From assembly GCA_041396685.1 (NCBI GenBank), contig JAWKYD010000020.1, positions 62,001-126,000 of the forward strand: 64,000 bases of DNA, given 5' to 3'. The DNA is from JAUIAI01 sp041396685. GTDB taxonomy: Bacteria; Pseudomonadota; Gammaproteobacteria; Burkholderiales; Burkholderiaceae_E. Positions 1-13,146 of the stretch are shown here, piece after piece. The translations under genes and the position numbers were made by a program. The first letter of the stretch is position 1. Each line of letters starts with the position of its first letter. The notes under the pieces are model-generated. The model had not been told where the DNA came from and did no database searches. It saw only the letters and a program-made list of their open reading frames with translations.

Positions 1-243
1 CGAACACGGTTCGCGCAAGCGCCTGCCGGCCGGCGGCCGGGCTGCGGGCTCACCCGATGAGCCATCCAACCGCCCTCGAGCCTAGTGCTTCGGCATCCCG
101 TCGGAGGCCGGCTACGGCAGCGGGCCACGATAGATTTGCGATGACGGCGGGCCGCGCCGGTCCGGGACCGATGCCACCCCCAACGGCGGCCGCGAGCACA
201 GGCGACACCACCGTCTGCGCCCGCCAGACAAGGAGAACGAACG
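1..243 (+). other. Region upstream of ssb; possible tail of a truncated gene
   Basis: No complete gene is visible here. One forward frame is open from base 2 to a TAG at 83-85 and could be the last 27 codons of a gene that begins outside the window, but the sequence is too short and unspecific to identify. The rest is ssb leader: a Shine-Dalgarno AAGGAG lies at 230-235, eight bases before the ssb ATG. I see no convincing -35/-10 pair. Confidence 0.3.
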
Positions 244-711
244 ATGGCTTCCATTAACAAAGTCATCCTGGTCGGCAATCTCGGCCGGGACCCCGAAACC
301 CGCTACTCGCCCAACGGCGCAGCGATCTGCAACGTCACGATCGCCACCTCCCGCCAATGGAAAGACAAGACCACGAACGAGCGCCGCGAGGAAACCGAGT
401 GGCACCGGGTGGTCTTCTACAACCGTCTGGCCGAGATCGCCGGCGAATACCTGCGCAAGGGTCGCTCGGTCTACGTCGAGGGCCGGCTGCAGACCCGTAA
501 ATGGCAGGACAAAGACGGCCAGGACCGCTGGACCACCGAGATCATCGCCGACCAGATGCAGATGCTCGGCGGCCGTGACGACGCGGAAGGCGGCGGCGGT
601 GGCGGTGGCGGCATGCGCGGGCGCCCGTCGTCCGGTGGTGGCGGTGGCGGTGGTGGCGAATCGCGGCCGGCGCCGAACTTCGACGACATGGACGACGACA
701 TCCCCTTCTGA
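244..711 (+). CDS. ssb: Single-stranded DNA-binding protein SSB
   Basis: SSB coats single-stranded DNA during replication, recombination and repair and recruits partner proteins through its C-terminal tip. The 155-residue protein has an OB fold over residues 1-110, starting with the usual MASINKVILVGNLGRDPE, and ends in the acidic tip DDMDDDIPF that contacts partners in well-studied SSBs. Between them is a glycine-rich linker with two runs of exactly eight glycines (codons at 589-612 and 634-657), separated by a short Arg/Ser/Pro segment. The start is supported by AAGGAG eight bases upstream. The gene appears monocistronic. Length and both ends match the bacterial family, so identity is secure; only the poly-glycine runs are unusual. 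Confidence 0.98.
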   Translation: MASINKVILVGNLGRDPETRYSPNGAAICNVTIATSRQWKDKTTNERREETEWHRVVFYNRLAEIAGEYLRKGRSVYVEGRLQTRKWQDKDGQDRWTTEIIADQMQMLGGRDDAEGGGGGGGGMRGRPSSGGGGGGGGESRPAPNFDDMDDDIPF

Positions 712-878
712 GCATCGCGCCAGCCAATGGCGGCCCGGGCGCTGGCAGCGCATCAGCGCGGTCGAGCGCGGCCCGTGGTCATGCAGGTCACGCAAGCCGA
801 ACGCGGCGGTCGGCTCGAGGCATCACGGCGAACCAGCCTGGGCCGACGAGCCGTCGGCGCCTGCCCTCCGCGTCGAGC

Positions 879-1712
879 TCAGCGCCCGCCGCCAACGTCG
901 AGCAGGGCACCGGTCACGTAAGAAGCCTCGCCCGACAACAACCAGACGATCGCATTGGCCACCTCTTCGGCGGTGCCACCACGCGCGAGCGGCACCTGGT
1001 GGGCCAGCTCACCCACCCGGCCGGGGCGGCCGCCGCTGGCGTGGATGTCGGTGTGGATCAGCCCTGGCCGCACCGCATTGACACGAATGCCTTCGCCGGC
1101 CAGTTCCTTGGCCAGGCCCAGCGTCATGGAGTCCATCGCCCCTTTGCTCGCCGCATAGTCGACATACTCGCCAGGCGAGCCCATTCGCGAGGCGGCCGAC
1201 GAGACATTGACGATCGCGCCGCCAGCCCCGCCGCGCGAACGCGCCATGCGCCGCGCCGCCTCGCGCGCGACGATGAACGCGCCGAACACATTGGTCTGGA
1301 AGATGCGCTGCATGCGTTCGGCCGTGTAGTCCAAAAACGGCTGCGACCGATCGAGCACGCCGGCATTGTTGACCAGCGCATCGAGGCGGCCGACTTCGGC
1401 ATCGAGCGTGGCGAACAACGCCAGTACCGAGGCCTCGTCGGCGACGTCGGCCGGCACACAGACCGCATGTGCGCCCTGCTCCCGAGCGCGCTCGGCAACC
1501 GCCTCGGCGGCGCCGGCATCGCTGCGATACGCCAGCACCAGGTCGTAGCCGCGCTGCGCGGCCAACACGGCGGTCGCGGCACCGATGCCACGACCGCCGC
1601 CCGTGATCAGCGCGACCGGCCGCTGGCCAAGAGCCGCCTTGCCCCGGCCCTGTGGCGGCGCCGTCTCGGTCGCACTGTCATGGGTCGTCAGATCGTCGCT
1701 GCTGGCCGCCAT
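879..1712 (-). CDS. SDR-family NAD(P)-dependent oxidoreductase
   Basis: A classical short-chain dehydrogenase/reductase, probably cytosolic; its substrate cannot be read from the sequence. The 277-residue protein has the cofactor motif TGGGRGIG at 37-44, NNAG at 115-118, the Ser pair at 171-172 and the catalytic YAASK at 186-190 (Tyr186, Lys190). Some 30 polar, low-complexity residues precede the Rossmann fold, so a start further in is possible. It is the last gene of a leftward unit after apt and hslR: its ATG lies two bases beyond the hslR stop codon, so the genes are very likely co-transcribed, although no functional link between them is known. The extended SDR class is excluded by size. 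Confidence 0.9.
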   Translation of the reverse strand: MAASSDDLTTHDSATETAPPQGRGKAALGQRPVALITGGGRGIGAATAVLAAQRGYDLVLAYRSDAGAAEAVAERAREQGAHAVCVPADVADEASVLALFATLDAEVGRLDALVNNAGVLDRSQPFLDYTAERMQRIFQTNVFGAFIVAREAARRMARSRGGAGGAIVNVSSAASRMGSPGEYVDYAASKGAMDSMTLGLAKELAGEGIRVNAVRPGLIHTDIHASGGRPGRVGELAHQVPLARGGTAEEVANAIVWLLSGEASYVTGALLDVGGGR

Positions 1713-1714
1713 GG

Positions 1715-2119
1715 TCAGGAATCCTGTTCTCGTTGCAGTTGTTCGATCAGGCGACGGTCGCGTTTGGTCGGCCGCCCGGCCGCGATGACCGCCGCCGGAT
1801 CGAGGAATACCCGTCGATCGCGACGGGCGGCCTCACGCCGTTCGACCGATTCGACGGTCTCTTCGTACAGCTGCTGGGCAATGGGTGCCGGGCCCCGCTG
1901 CTCGCTCAGGCCCAGTACCTTGATCTCTCGTTCGATGTCGCCGGTGCGCACCTTGAGAAGCTCACCACCCTGCAGGTTGCGGGCGCGTTTGACGCGCTCG
2001 CCGCCAACCAGGACCCGGCCGTTCTCGATCGCCGTCTGGGCGAGCCCGCGGGTCTTGAAGAAGCGCGCGGCCCATAGCCATTTGTCGATGCGCACCGACG
2101 CCGGTGGTTCATTGGCCAT
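1715..2119 (-). CDS. hslR: S4-domain RNA-binding heat-shock protein Hsp15
   Basis: Hsp15 is known in E. coli to bind 50S subunits that still carry nascent-chain tRNA after abortive translation. This 134-residue protein is the expected length (133 in E. coli). It opens with an S4 RNA-binding domain, residues about 8-70, containing RIDKWLWAARFFKTR and GRVLVGGERVK, and ends in a basic, charged C-terminal helix. I chose the ATG at 2119; a TTG two codons earlier is also in frame. The start overlaps the apt stop by 11 bases, which suggests translational coupling. It lies between apt and an SDR in one leftward transcription unit. Confidence 0.9.
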   Translation of the reverse strand: MANEPPASVRIDKWLWAARFFKTRGLAQTAIENGRVLVGGERVKRARNLQGGELLKVRTGDIEREIKVLGLSEQRGPAPIAQQLYEETVESVERREAARRDRRVFLDPAAVIAAGRPTKRDRRLIEQLQREQDS

Positions 2120-2672
2120 CGGCAAAACTCAGCAAGACGTAAAGCTCGATGCCGGCTTCGCGCAGCGCCGCCGAGCCGCCCAGATCGGGCAGGTCGATGA
2201 TGGCTGCACCTTCGACCACACGCGCACCCAGACGGCTCAGCAATTTCGCGCCGGCCAGCATGGTGCCGCCGGTGGCGATGAGGTCGTCGATCACCAGCAC
2301 ACGATCGCCGGGCCGGCAGGCGTCTTCGTGGATTTCGACCGTAGCGCTGCCGTACTCGAGCGCATAGCTTTCACTGACCGTGGCGTAGGGCAGCTTGCCC
2401 TGCTTGCGAATCGGCACGAAGCCGAGATTCAACTCGTAGGCCACGATCGAACCGAGTATGAAACCACGGGCATCGATGCCCGCCACCAGATCGAGCCCCA
2501 CGCCCATGTAGCGATGGACGAACGCATCGACCAGCACGCGCAGGGTGCGCGGATCGCGCAGCAGCGGCGTGATGTCGCGAAACAGGATGCCCGGCTGCGG
2601 CCAGTTGGGCACCGTGCGTATGCGGCTGCGCAGGAATTCGGTATCGATCAGCGGTGTCGCTTGACGGGTCAT
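2109..2672 (-). CDS. apt: Adenine phosphoribosyltransferase
   Basis: Converts adenine and PRPP to AMP and pyrophosphate in purine salvage. The 187-residue product is the usual length. The PRPP-binding motif VLVIDDLIATGGT is at residues 125-137, and the N-terminal core VPNWPQPGILFRDITPLL is typical of the family. The reading frame stays open for about 80 more codons upstream, but that stretch is Arg/Pro-rich and unlike the family, so I took the ATG at 2672; its ribosome-binding site is weak. It is first in the leftward apt-hslR-SDR unit. The intergenic DNA upstream contains a 36-bp tandem repeat. Confidence 0.95.
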   Translation of the reverse strand: MTRQATPLIDTEFLRSRIRTVPNWPQPGILFRDITPLLRDPRTLRVLVDAFVHRYMGVGLDLVAGIDARGFILGSIVAYELNLGFVPIRKQGKLPYATVSESYALEYGSATVEIHEDACRPGDRVLVIDDLIATGGTMLAGAKLLSRLGARVVEGAAIIDLPDLGGSAALREAGIELYVLLSFADGQ

Positions 2673-2859
2673 CGCGATGCTCGGTGGTGGCCGGCGAGCC
2701 TGCGGCACGAGCGATCCGTTCGTCACACGCATGATCGCGCACGATTGAATCGGGACATTCGTGGCAGCGCCGGCACGCGGCCAGTTTACCCGTGCTCGCG
2801 ACCGCAGCGCCGGATGCCGCACCCGAGCCGCCAATCCGGGCCACGGCCGGAACCTACCC

Positions 2860-3023
2860 GTGCGCCTGCTCATGGGTCCGCCCGCGAGCCCACCCGTGCG
2901 CCCGCCCATGGGTCCGCCCGCGAGCCCACCCGTGCGCCCGCCCGTGGATCCGCCCGCGAGCCCACCCGTGCGTCCGCCCGTGGGTCCGCCCGCGAGCGCA
3001 CCGGTGGATCTGCCCGCAAGCCC
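2860..3023. repeat. 36-bp minisatellite, about 4.5 copies, between apt and a MaoC gene
   Basis: Four consecutive 36-bp units start at 2860, 2896, 2932 and 2968, and a degenerate partial fifth runs to about 3023. Units are nearly identical, with a core reading GTGCGCCCGCCCATGGGTCC followed by GCCCGCGAGCCCACCC; single-base differences are scattered. Because 36 is divisible by three, several frames read through as Arg/Pro/Ala-rich peptide repeats on both strands, but none resembles a real protein. The array lies in the 438-bp space between the divergent apt (ends 2672) and the MaoC-like gene (starts 3111). I see no gene in the remainder of that space. Confidence 0.9.
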
Positions 3024-3110
3024 TTCCCCGGATCCTCTCCTACGCCCTCTTCCTTGCTCGAGCCCAGGCCCCGGCTATCATGCCCACCACACCGAACGGA
3101 GAACCCATCG

Positions 3111-3575
3111 ATGCCCCCCGCGCCCAAGGATCGCTACTTCGAGGACTACACGGTCGGCGAAGTGCTCGAATACGGACACTATCCGGTCACCGCCGAGGAG
3201 ATCGTCGAGTTCGCGACCCGATACGACCCACAGCGATTCCATCTCGACGAACAGGCGGGCCGTGAAAGCCATTTCGGCGGCCTGGTGGCCAGCGGCTGGA
3301 TGACCGGCGCAGCCATGATGCGCATGATGGTCGACCACTACATTTCGCAGGTGGCGAGCATGGGCTCGCCCGGGCTGGATGAAATCCGCTGGCTGGCGCC
3401 GGTGCGCCCCGGCGACGTTCTCTCGGTGCGCTCGACCGTCACCGACGCACGCGGCTCGCGCTCCAAACCCGACCGCGGCGTCATCTGGACCGAGCACCAG
3501 GTGCTGAACCAGCGCCGAGAAGTCGTGATGAGCGTCAAGGGCATGGGCATGTATCGCCGGCGGCCCGCGGGCTGA
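3111..3575 (+). CDS. MaoC-like acyl dehydratase (hot-dog fold)
   Basis: MaoC-type hydratases/dehydratases act on enoyl-CoA or 3-hydroxyacyl thioesters; the exact substrate is not determined here. The 154-residue protein begins RYFEDYTVGEVLEYG, typical of the single-domain MaoC/NodN group. It carries the hydratase-2-like stretch DPQRFHLDEQAG (Asp and His in the active-site loop) followed by GGLVASGW. A Shine-Dalgarno-like GGAGAA lies about ten bases before the ATG. An upstream ATG at 3080 is in another frame. It stands alone on this strand, next to a minisatellite, with no fatty-acid gene beside it. Confidence 0.88.
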   Translation: MPPAPKDRYFEDYTVGEVLEYGHYPVTAEEIVEFATRYDPQRFHLDEQAGRESHFGGLVASGWMTGAAMMRMMVDHYISQVASMGSPGLDEIRWLAPVRPGDVLSVRSTVTDARGSRSKPDRGVIWTEHQVLNQRREVVMSVKGMGMYRRRPAG

Positions 3576-3637
3576 AGCGCATCGGCTCGGCGCAAACATG
3601 GCGATCCGAGCCACTTCAGCCCGGCGCGACCCGGCGA

Positions 3638-4768
3638 TCAGCCCGGACGGCCTCGGCGGCCGTTGCGCATGGCCGGCGAGTCGAGCAGACCCGACAACGC
3701 CCGGGCGGCCTCCCGGTAGCCGATGTCGATCAAGGCGTTGGCACGATCGAACTCCAGGGTCCGCGCCGAACTGCGGCTGATCTCGACGAGCTCGTCGGGC
3801 GGATAGGCCGCCAGCTTCTGGCGCGCGATCGTGCCCTGCATGGCGTCGAACGCCAGGTAGGCGACATCGTAGGCCGACCAATCACGACGCGGTGACGGCA
3901 GCAATCGCTGACCGCCGCGCCGCATCGTCGCGCCCGCGAGCTCATCGGCGCGCGGACCGTTCGCTGGGACGGCATCATCGTCCGCCCCCTTGAGGCCGCG
4001 ATCCGTGTCGATGTCGCCGGGCGCCCGGGCGCCGCGATGCATCGTGTCGGTGAGCACGCCGGGCGCATCGTTGCGCGCGACATCGTCGGTGCGAAACAGG
4101 GTCTGAATACGCTCGATCCACTGAGCGATCTCGGGCGACAGGGTGAGACCGCCGGCGTCCGGCTCGAGCTCGGCCGACTCTGGCGTCGAGAACATCTCGG
4201 GCACACCGTTCAGACTGACCGCGATGGTCAGATCCGTATCGTCGCCGAAGGTGGGGGCGATGGGCACCGGATTGAGCACGCCGCCGTCGATCAACAGCGT
4301 GCCGTGATGATCGTATGGCGTGAACAACAGGGGCAGCGAAATCGACGCACGAATCGCCTGTAGCAGGTCGCCGCTGCGCAGCCAGATCTCCTTGCCCGTG
4401 GCCAGTTCGGCGGCCACCGCCGTGAACGCGATCGGCAGGTCTTCGATACGGCCCGGTGGCGCGTAGCGGGCCAGTGCCTCCATGAAGCGCTCGCCCTTGA
4501 CGAGGCCGCCTCGCTCCCAGGACAGATCCATGAGGGCGATCATCATCGGCTTGCTGATGCCGCGCACCCAGCGCTCGAATTCGTCGAGTCGGCCACTGGC
4601 GAACACCCCGCCAACCAGCGCGCCGATCGACGCCCCCGAGATCGAGCAGATCTGGAAACGATGTTCGACCAGCCAGCGGATCACGCCGATGTGCGCCAGG
4701 CCGCGTGCGCCGCCGCTGCCCAGCACGAGCGAGACCGTGGCACGCGGTCGCGTCTTGCCGGCGCTCAT
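3638..4768 (-). CDS. Patatin-like phospholipase, RssA type
   Basis: Patatin-family serine hydrolases use a Ser-Asp dyad on acyl lipids. This 376-residue protein has the oxyanion-hole glycines in VLGSGGARGLAHIGV (15-29), the nucleophile elbow GASIG with Ser47, and the dyad Asp161 in LIDGGVLNP. The N-terminal 190 residues are the catalytic domain. The remainder includes a hydrophilic, poorly conserved-looking segment (about 190-300) and a helical tail. There is no signal peptide, so it is probably cytosolic or peripheral on the membrane. It starts 22 bases after the upstream amidase stop and is probably co-transcribed with it. A second, different patatin lies near 54 kb. Confidence 0.88.
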   Translation of the reverse strand: MSAGKTRPRATVSLVLGSGGARGLAHIGVIRWLVEHRFQICSISGASIGALVGGVFASGRLDEFERWVRGISKPMMIALMDLSWERGGLVKGERFMEALARYAPPGRIEDLPIAFTAVAAELATGKEIWLRSGDLLQAIRASISLPLLFTPYDHHGTLLIDGGVLNPVPIAPTFGDDTDLTIAVSLNGVPEMFSTPESAELEPDAGGLTLSPEIAQWIERIQTLFRTDDVARNDAPGVLTDTMHRGARAPGDIDTDRGLKGADDDAVPANGPRADELAGATMRRGGQRLLPSPRRDWSAYDVAYLAFDAMQGTIARQKLAAYPPDELVEISRSSARTLEFDRANALIDIGYREAARALSGLLDSPAMRNGRRGRPG

Positions 4769-4790
4769 GCCGTGCTCGCGCCGACTGCGC

Positions 4791-6191
4791 TCACGCCGCC
4801 GGCGGCTCGGGCCAGTCCGTCTGCGGCGGCCGCAGCGTTTCGAGCAGCTTCGACAGGCGCAGCACGCCGAGATCGTCGAAGCGGCGGCCGATGATCTGCA
4901 CCCCTACCGGCAGGCCGTCGGCATGTGTCCAGTTCAACGAAGCGGCCGGCTGCTCGCCGAAATTCCAGGCCACGGTGAACGCGATGTGCGGCAGCGCATC
5001 GTGCGGATCTTCGCCCGGACAGTGTCGGCCGGCCTCGTAGGGCAGGATCGGTGACACGGGGGAGATCATGAAGTCGACTGCGTTGACCGCGCGGGTGGCC
5101 GCCGCGCGCATCGCCACGACCTGCGCGTAAGCGGCCATCACGTCGACGCCGGTGAACGTGCGCGCCCGCCAGCTGCACCACTCGACCAGGAAGGGCAGCA
5201 CCTTCGCACGGGAGGCCTCGTCCATCGCGACGACATCGTTGTAAGAACGTGCCTCGAAGAAGCGATGAATGCCGTCGAACATGCCCTCGGTAAGGAACGA
5301 CTGAACCGGCTCGACGATCGCACCCTGCGCCTGCAGTGCAAGCGCGGCGGCCTCGGCAGCCGCCACCACGCGTTCGTCGGGGCGGGTGCCCACCCCCATG
5401 TCGGTGAGCAGCCCGATGCGCAGGCCGCGCGGGCTCAGCCCTTCCAGGCCGGCCACGTAGTCGGTATCGTCCGGCGGCAGGGACATGTGGTCGCGCGCGT
5501 CGGGACGGGACAGCACCTGCAACAGCATGGCGGCATCGTGTACCGTGCGCGTCATCGGTCCGGCGCAGCGGCCGATGTACGGCGGATCGACCGGGATTCG
5601 TCCGAGGCTGGGCTTGAGCCCGAAGAGGCCGCAGTGCGCGGCCGGCAGTCGCACCGATCCGCCGATATCGGTGCCGACATGCAGCGGCCCGTATGCCGCC
5701 GCGCCGGCGGCGCCAGCGCCCGACGAGGATCCGGAGGTGTTGCGATCCAGGCGCCAGGGATTGCGGGTGACGCCGTGCAGCGACGACAAACCCGACGAGA
5801 GCATGCCGTAATCGGGCATGACGGTCTTGCCCAACGAGACCGCGCCCGCCTCGCGCAGGCGGGCGGCCGCCGGTGCGTCCACGCTTTTGGGTTGCATGTT
5901 GCCGGCAGCCGTACCCGACGGCGATGGATCACCGATGGTGTCGATGTTCTCCTTGATGGTGACCGGCACGCCATCGAGCGGCGACAACGCGCGCTTGGCG
6001 CGCCAGCGCCCCTCGGATTCGCGCGCGCTCGCCAGCGCGGCCTCCGGATGGAAGCGGTACATCGCATTCAGGTGCGGTTCCCAGCGCTCCACGCGCCGGA
6101 TCACGGCTTCGGCGACCTCGACGGGCGAGCAGCTGCCATCGGCGTAGGCGCGGCTCAGCTCGGCCGCGGTCATGCGGATCGGATCGGACAA
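4791..6191 (-). CDS. Amidase-signature family hydrolase
   Basis: Amidase-signature enzymes hydrolyse amide bonds with a Ser-cisSer-Lys triad. In this 466-residue protein the triad is Lys80 (in VPVTIKENIDT), Ser155 (in NTSGSSSGAG) and Ser179 (in TDIGGSVRLPA). The spacing of 75 and 24 residues is the same as in fatty acid amide hydrolase. It is unlikely to be GatA, because no gatB or gatC is adjacent. The substrate cannot be read from the sequence; annotations such as indoleacetamide hydrolase or generic amidase would be guesses. It is the upstream gene of a leftward pair with a patatin. A 214-bp gap with no visible gene separates it from gltD. Confidence 0.9.
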   Translation of the reverse strand: MSDPIRMTAAELSRAYADGSCSPVEVAEAVIRRVERWEPHLNAMYRFHPEAALASARESEGRWRAKRALSPLDGVPVTIKENIDTIGDPSPSGTAAGNMQPKSVDAPAAARLREAGAVSLGKTVMPDYGMLSSGLSSLHGVTRNPWRLDRNTSGSSSGAGAAGAAAYGPLHVGTDIGGSVRLPAAHCGLFGLKPSLGRIPVDPPYIGRCAGPMTRTVHDAAMLLQVLSRPDARDHMSLPPDDTDYVAGLEGLSPRGLRIGLLTDMGVGTRPDERVVAAAEAAALALQAQGAIVEPVQSFLTEGMFDGIHRFFEARSYNDVVAMDEASRAKVLPFLVEWCSWRARTFTGVDVMAAYAQVVAMRAAATRAVNAVDFMISPVSPILPYEAGRHCPGEDPHDALPHIAFTVAWNFGEQPAASLNWTHADGLPVGVQIIGRRFDDLGVLRLSKLLETLRPPQTDWPEPPAA

Positions 6192-6405
6192 GTCGGACCT
6201 CCTGACGGGCTGTTCGGGGTGTCGGGCATCGTGGGCGCGAGCGCGCCGAGGGTTGCCGGAACATGATGCGCCAACGCGCGATCGCAGCCGACATCACGAT
6301 GATGACACGAATGCCCGCCCGCGCCGCACGGGCCCGGATCGAGCGGCGCGCGACACAAGAACATGCGCGCCCCCGCGATTCGCGCCCCCGCCGCCCCGAT
6401 CAGCG

Positions 6406-7893
6406 TCAACGCGGCAGCGTACTCTCGCCCATCAGGTAGAGATCGACTTCGCGCGCGCACTGACGGCCCTCGCGGATCGCCCAGACCACCAGCGACTGAC
6501 CGCGACGCATGTCGCCGCTGGCGAACACCTTCTCGACATTGGTGCGATAACAGCCCTCGCCGTCGGTGCTGGCCTTGGCATTGCCACGGGCATCGGCCTC
6601 GACGCCGAAATCGGTCAGCACACGTCCGACCGGCGACACGAAGCCCATCGCGAACAAGACCAGATCGGCCGGGATCTCGAACTCGGAGCCGGGCACCTCG
6701 GCCATCACCGGGCGACCGCTCTGGGGGTCGTTCTGCCACTCGACGCGGGCGGCCACCAGGGCACACACGTTGCCTTTGCCATCGTCCTTGAACGACTTGG
6801 TGGTGATCGACCAGTCGCGCTCGCAGCCCTCTTCGTGCGAAGACGAGGTGCGCAGCTTGGCAGGCCAGTACGGCCAGGTCATCGGGCCGTTCTCGCGCTC
6901 CGGCGGCCGCGGCATCAGTTCGATCTGGGTGACCGACGCCGCGCCATGGCGATTGCTGGTGCCCACGCAGTCCGAGCCGGTGTCGCCACCGCCGATGACG
7001 ACGACGTGCTTGCCGGTGGCGAGGATCTGATCGCCGACCGAATCGCCCGCATTGACGCGATTCTGCTGGGGCAGGAACGACATCGCGAAATGCACGCCCT
7101 TGAGTTCACGCCCCGGCACCGGCAGGTCGCGCGGCTGTTCCGCGCCGCCGGCCAGCACGACCGCGTCGTAGCGGGCCATCAGGTCGGCCGGCGAAATGCG
7201 TTCGTGCGACAGGTTCTGCACCGGTCCCAGATCGTCGTCGGCCGCGATCAGCACCGAAGTACGAAAACTCACACCCTCGCCCTGCATCTGCAGGACACGG
7301 CGATCGATGTGGGATTTCTCGAGCTTGAAATCCGGAATGCCATAGCGCAGAAGGCCGCCGATGCGGTCGTTCTTTTCGAACACAGTGACATCGTGACCGG
7401 CACGCGCCAGTTGCTGGGCGGCCGACAAACCGGCCGGCCCGGATCCGACCACGGCGACGGTCTTGCCGGTGCGCACCCGCGCCGGCTCCGGTTCGACCCA
7501 ACCCTGCTCCCAGGCCTTGTCGATGATCGCGTGTTCGATCGACTTGATTCCGACCGCGTCGCTGTTGATGTTCAGCGTGCAGGCCGCCTCACAGGGCGCC
7601 GGACAGATACGGCCGGTGAACTCGGGAAAGTTGTTCGTCGAGTGCAGGGTGTCGATGGCCTGGCGCCATTGACCGCGATAGACGAGATCGTTCCAGTCCG
7701 GAATGATGTTGTTGATCGGGCAGCCGGTCTGACAGAACGGAATGCCGCAATCCATGCAACGCGCGCCTTGCTGCGCGGCCTCGTCATCGGCCAGATGCAG
7801 CACGAACTCGCGATAGTGCTTGAGCCGGTCCGACGCCGGCTCGCTGGCCTCGGACAAACGCTCGAGTTCGAGGAATCCAGTGACTTTTCCCAT
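6406..7893 (-). CDS. gltD: Glutamate synthase (NADPH) small subunit
   Basis: The beta subunit oxidises NADPH through FAD and passes electrons via iron-sulfur clusters to GltB, which makes glutamate from glutamine and 2-oxoglutarate. The 495-residue protein has an N-terminal 4Fe-4S-type cysteine set (Cys46, 49, 54, 58, then 97, 101, 105), the FAD-binding VGSGPAG at 149-155, and a second dinucleotide fold with VVIGGGDTGSD near residue 300. The frame stays open far upstream into gltB, but homology starts at MGKVTGFLELER. That ATG at 7893 has GAGGT about ten bases upstream. It follows gltB by 50 bp. Confidence 0.97.
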   Translation of the reverse strand: MGKVTGFLELERLSEASEPASDRLKHYREFVLHLADDEAAQQGARCMDCGIPFCQTGCPINNIIPDWNDLVYRGQWRQAIDTLHSTNNFPEFTGRICPAPCEAACTLNINSDAVGIKSIEHAIIDKAWEQGWVEPEPARVRTGKTVAVVGSGPAGLSAAQQLARAGHDVTVFEKNDRIGGLLRYGIPDFKLEKSHIDRRVLQMQGEGVSFRTSVLIAADDDLGPVQNLSHERISPADLMARYDAVVLAGGAEQPRDLPVPGRELKGVHFAMSFLPQQNRVNAGDSVGDQILATGKHVVVIGGGDTGSDCVGTSNRHGAASVTQIELMPRPPERENGPMTWPYWPAKLRTSSSHEEGCERDWSITTKSFKDDGKGNVCALVAARVEWQNDPQSGRPVMAEVPGSEFEIPADLVLFAMGFVSPVGRVLTDFGVEADARGNAKASTDGEGCYRTNVEKVFASGDMRRGQSLVVWAIREGRQCAREVDLYLMGESTLPR

Positions 7894-7943
7894 CTTTGTA
7901 TCGACCTCGATGGCGAGCCCCCGACGGGCCCGGAAAATTGGCT

Positions 7944-12653
<4,710 letters not shown>

Positions 12654-13146
12654 GAGTCACCTCGGGGCGGCCTCGCGGGCCGCGGGTTCAACCGTCGATG
12701 AGCAGGCCGCTGCCCCCGGGCGCGAACGACACTCGCGTTGGGTTGGCAGCCTCCTCGGGGCTCGCTCAGCCGGAGTTCCCGGCCGATCACGGGCATTATC
12801 GAGCACGGATCGAAGATGGAGTCGGCATCGATCGCACCGCGCTGGTGCAAGACGATTCCGGGCGACCGCGGTCGAGCCTGGCTGGATGGTGAATGGCTCC
12901 CCACCAACCGAATGGCTCTCAGGCACGCCCGGGCGCGACTTCCCCGTGGCTCGCCCGCCAGACCGTAAGGCACTGCCCGACCGCGACGTTTGCGGCATGA
13001 CAGGCTGATACGGCAAGCGAGAGCAAACCGGCCCGCCATCGGCGCACGGACCGGCGACTAACCGACCCTCTGGCACCGCTGGGCGAACCGTCAACTATAC
13101 ATGAGACGTTTCGTAACGCCAACGCAGGCGGACAGCGAGGCCGGGC
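12654..13146. other. 493-bp gap between aroB and gltB, no gene recognised
   Basis: Both flanking genes point left, so this must contain the aroB downstream region and the gltB promoter and leader. Open frames of up to 188 codons exist on both strands, but their Arg/Pro/Ala-rich translations resemble no protein I know and look like products of the high GC content. From memory, many betaproteobacteria have a dGTPase (dgt) gene between aroB and gltB; no remnant of it is recognisable here. Confidence 0.5.

Noticed and set aside
2870..3127. Minus-strand frame with 12-residue repeats over the minisatellite
   Set aside because: The repeat peptide is simply the 36-bp unit read in frame; there is no ribosome-binding site and no domain.
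999..3575. An 858-codon plus-strand frame running over SDR, hslR and apt into the MaoC gene
   Set aside because: Only the last 154 codons resemble a protein. The upstream part is antisense to three recognisable genes and passes through the minisatellite.
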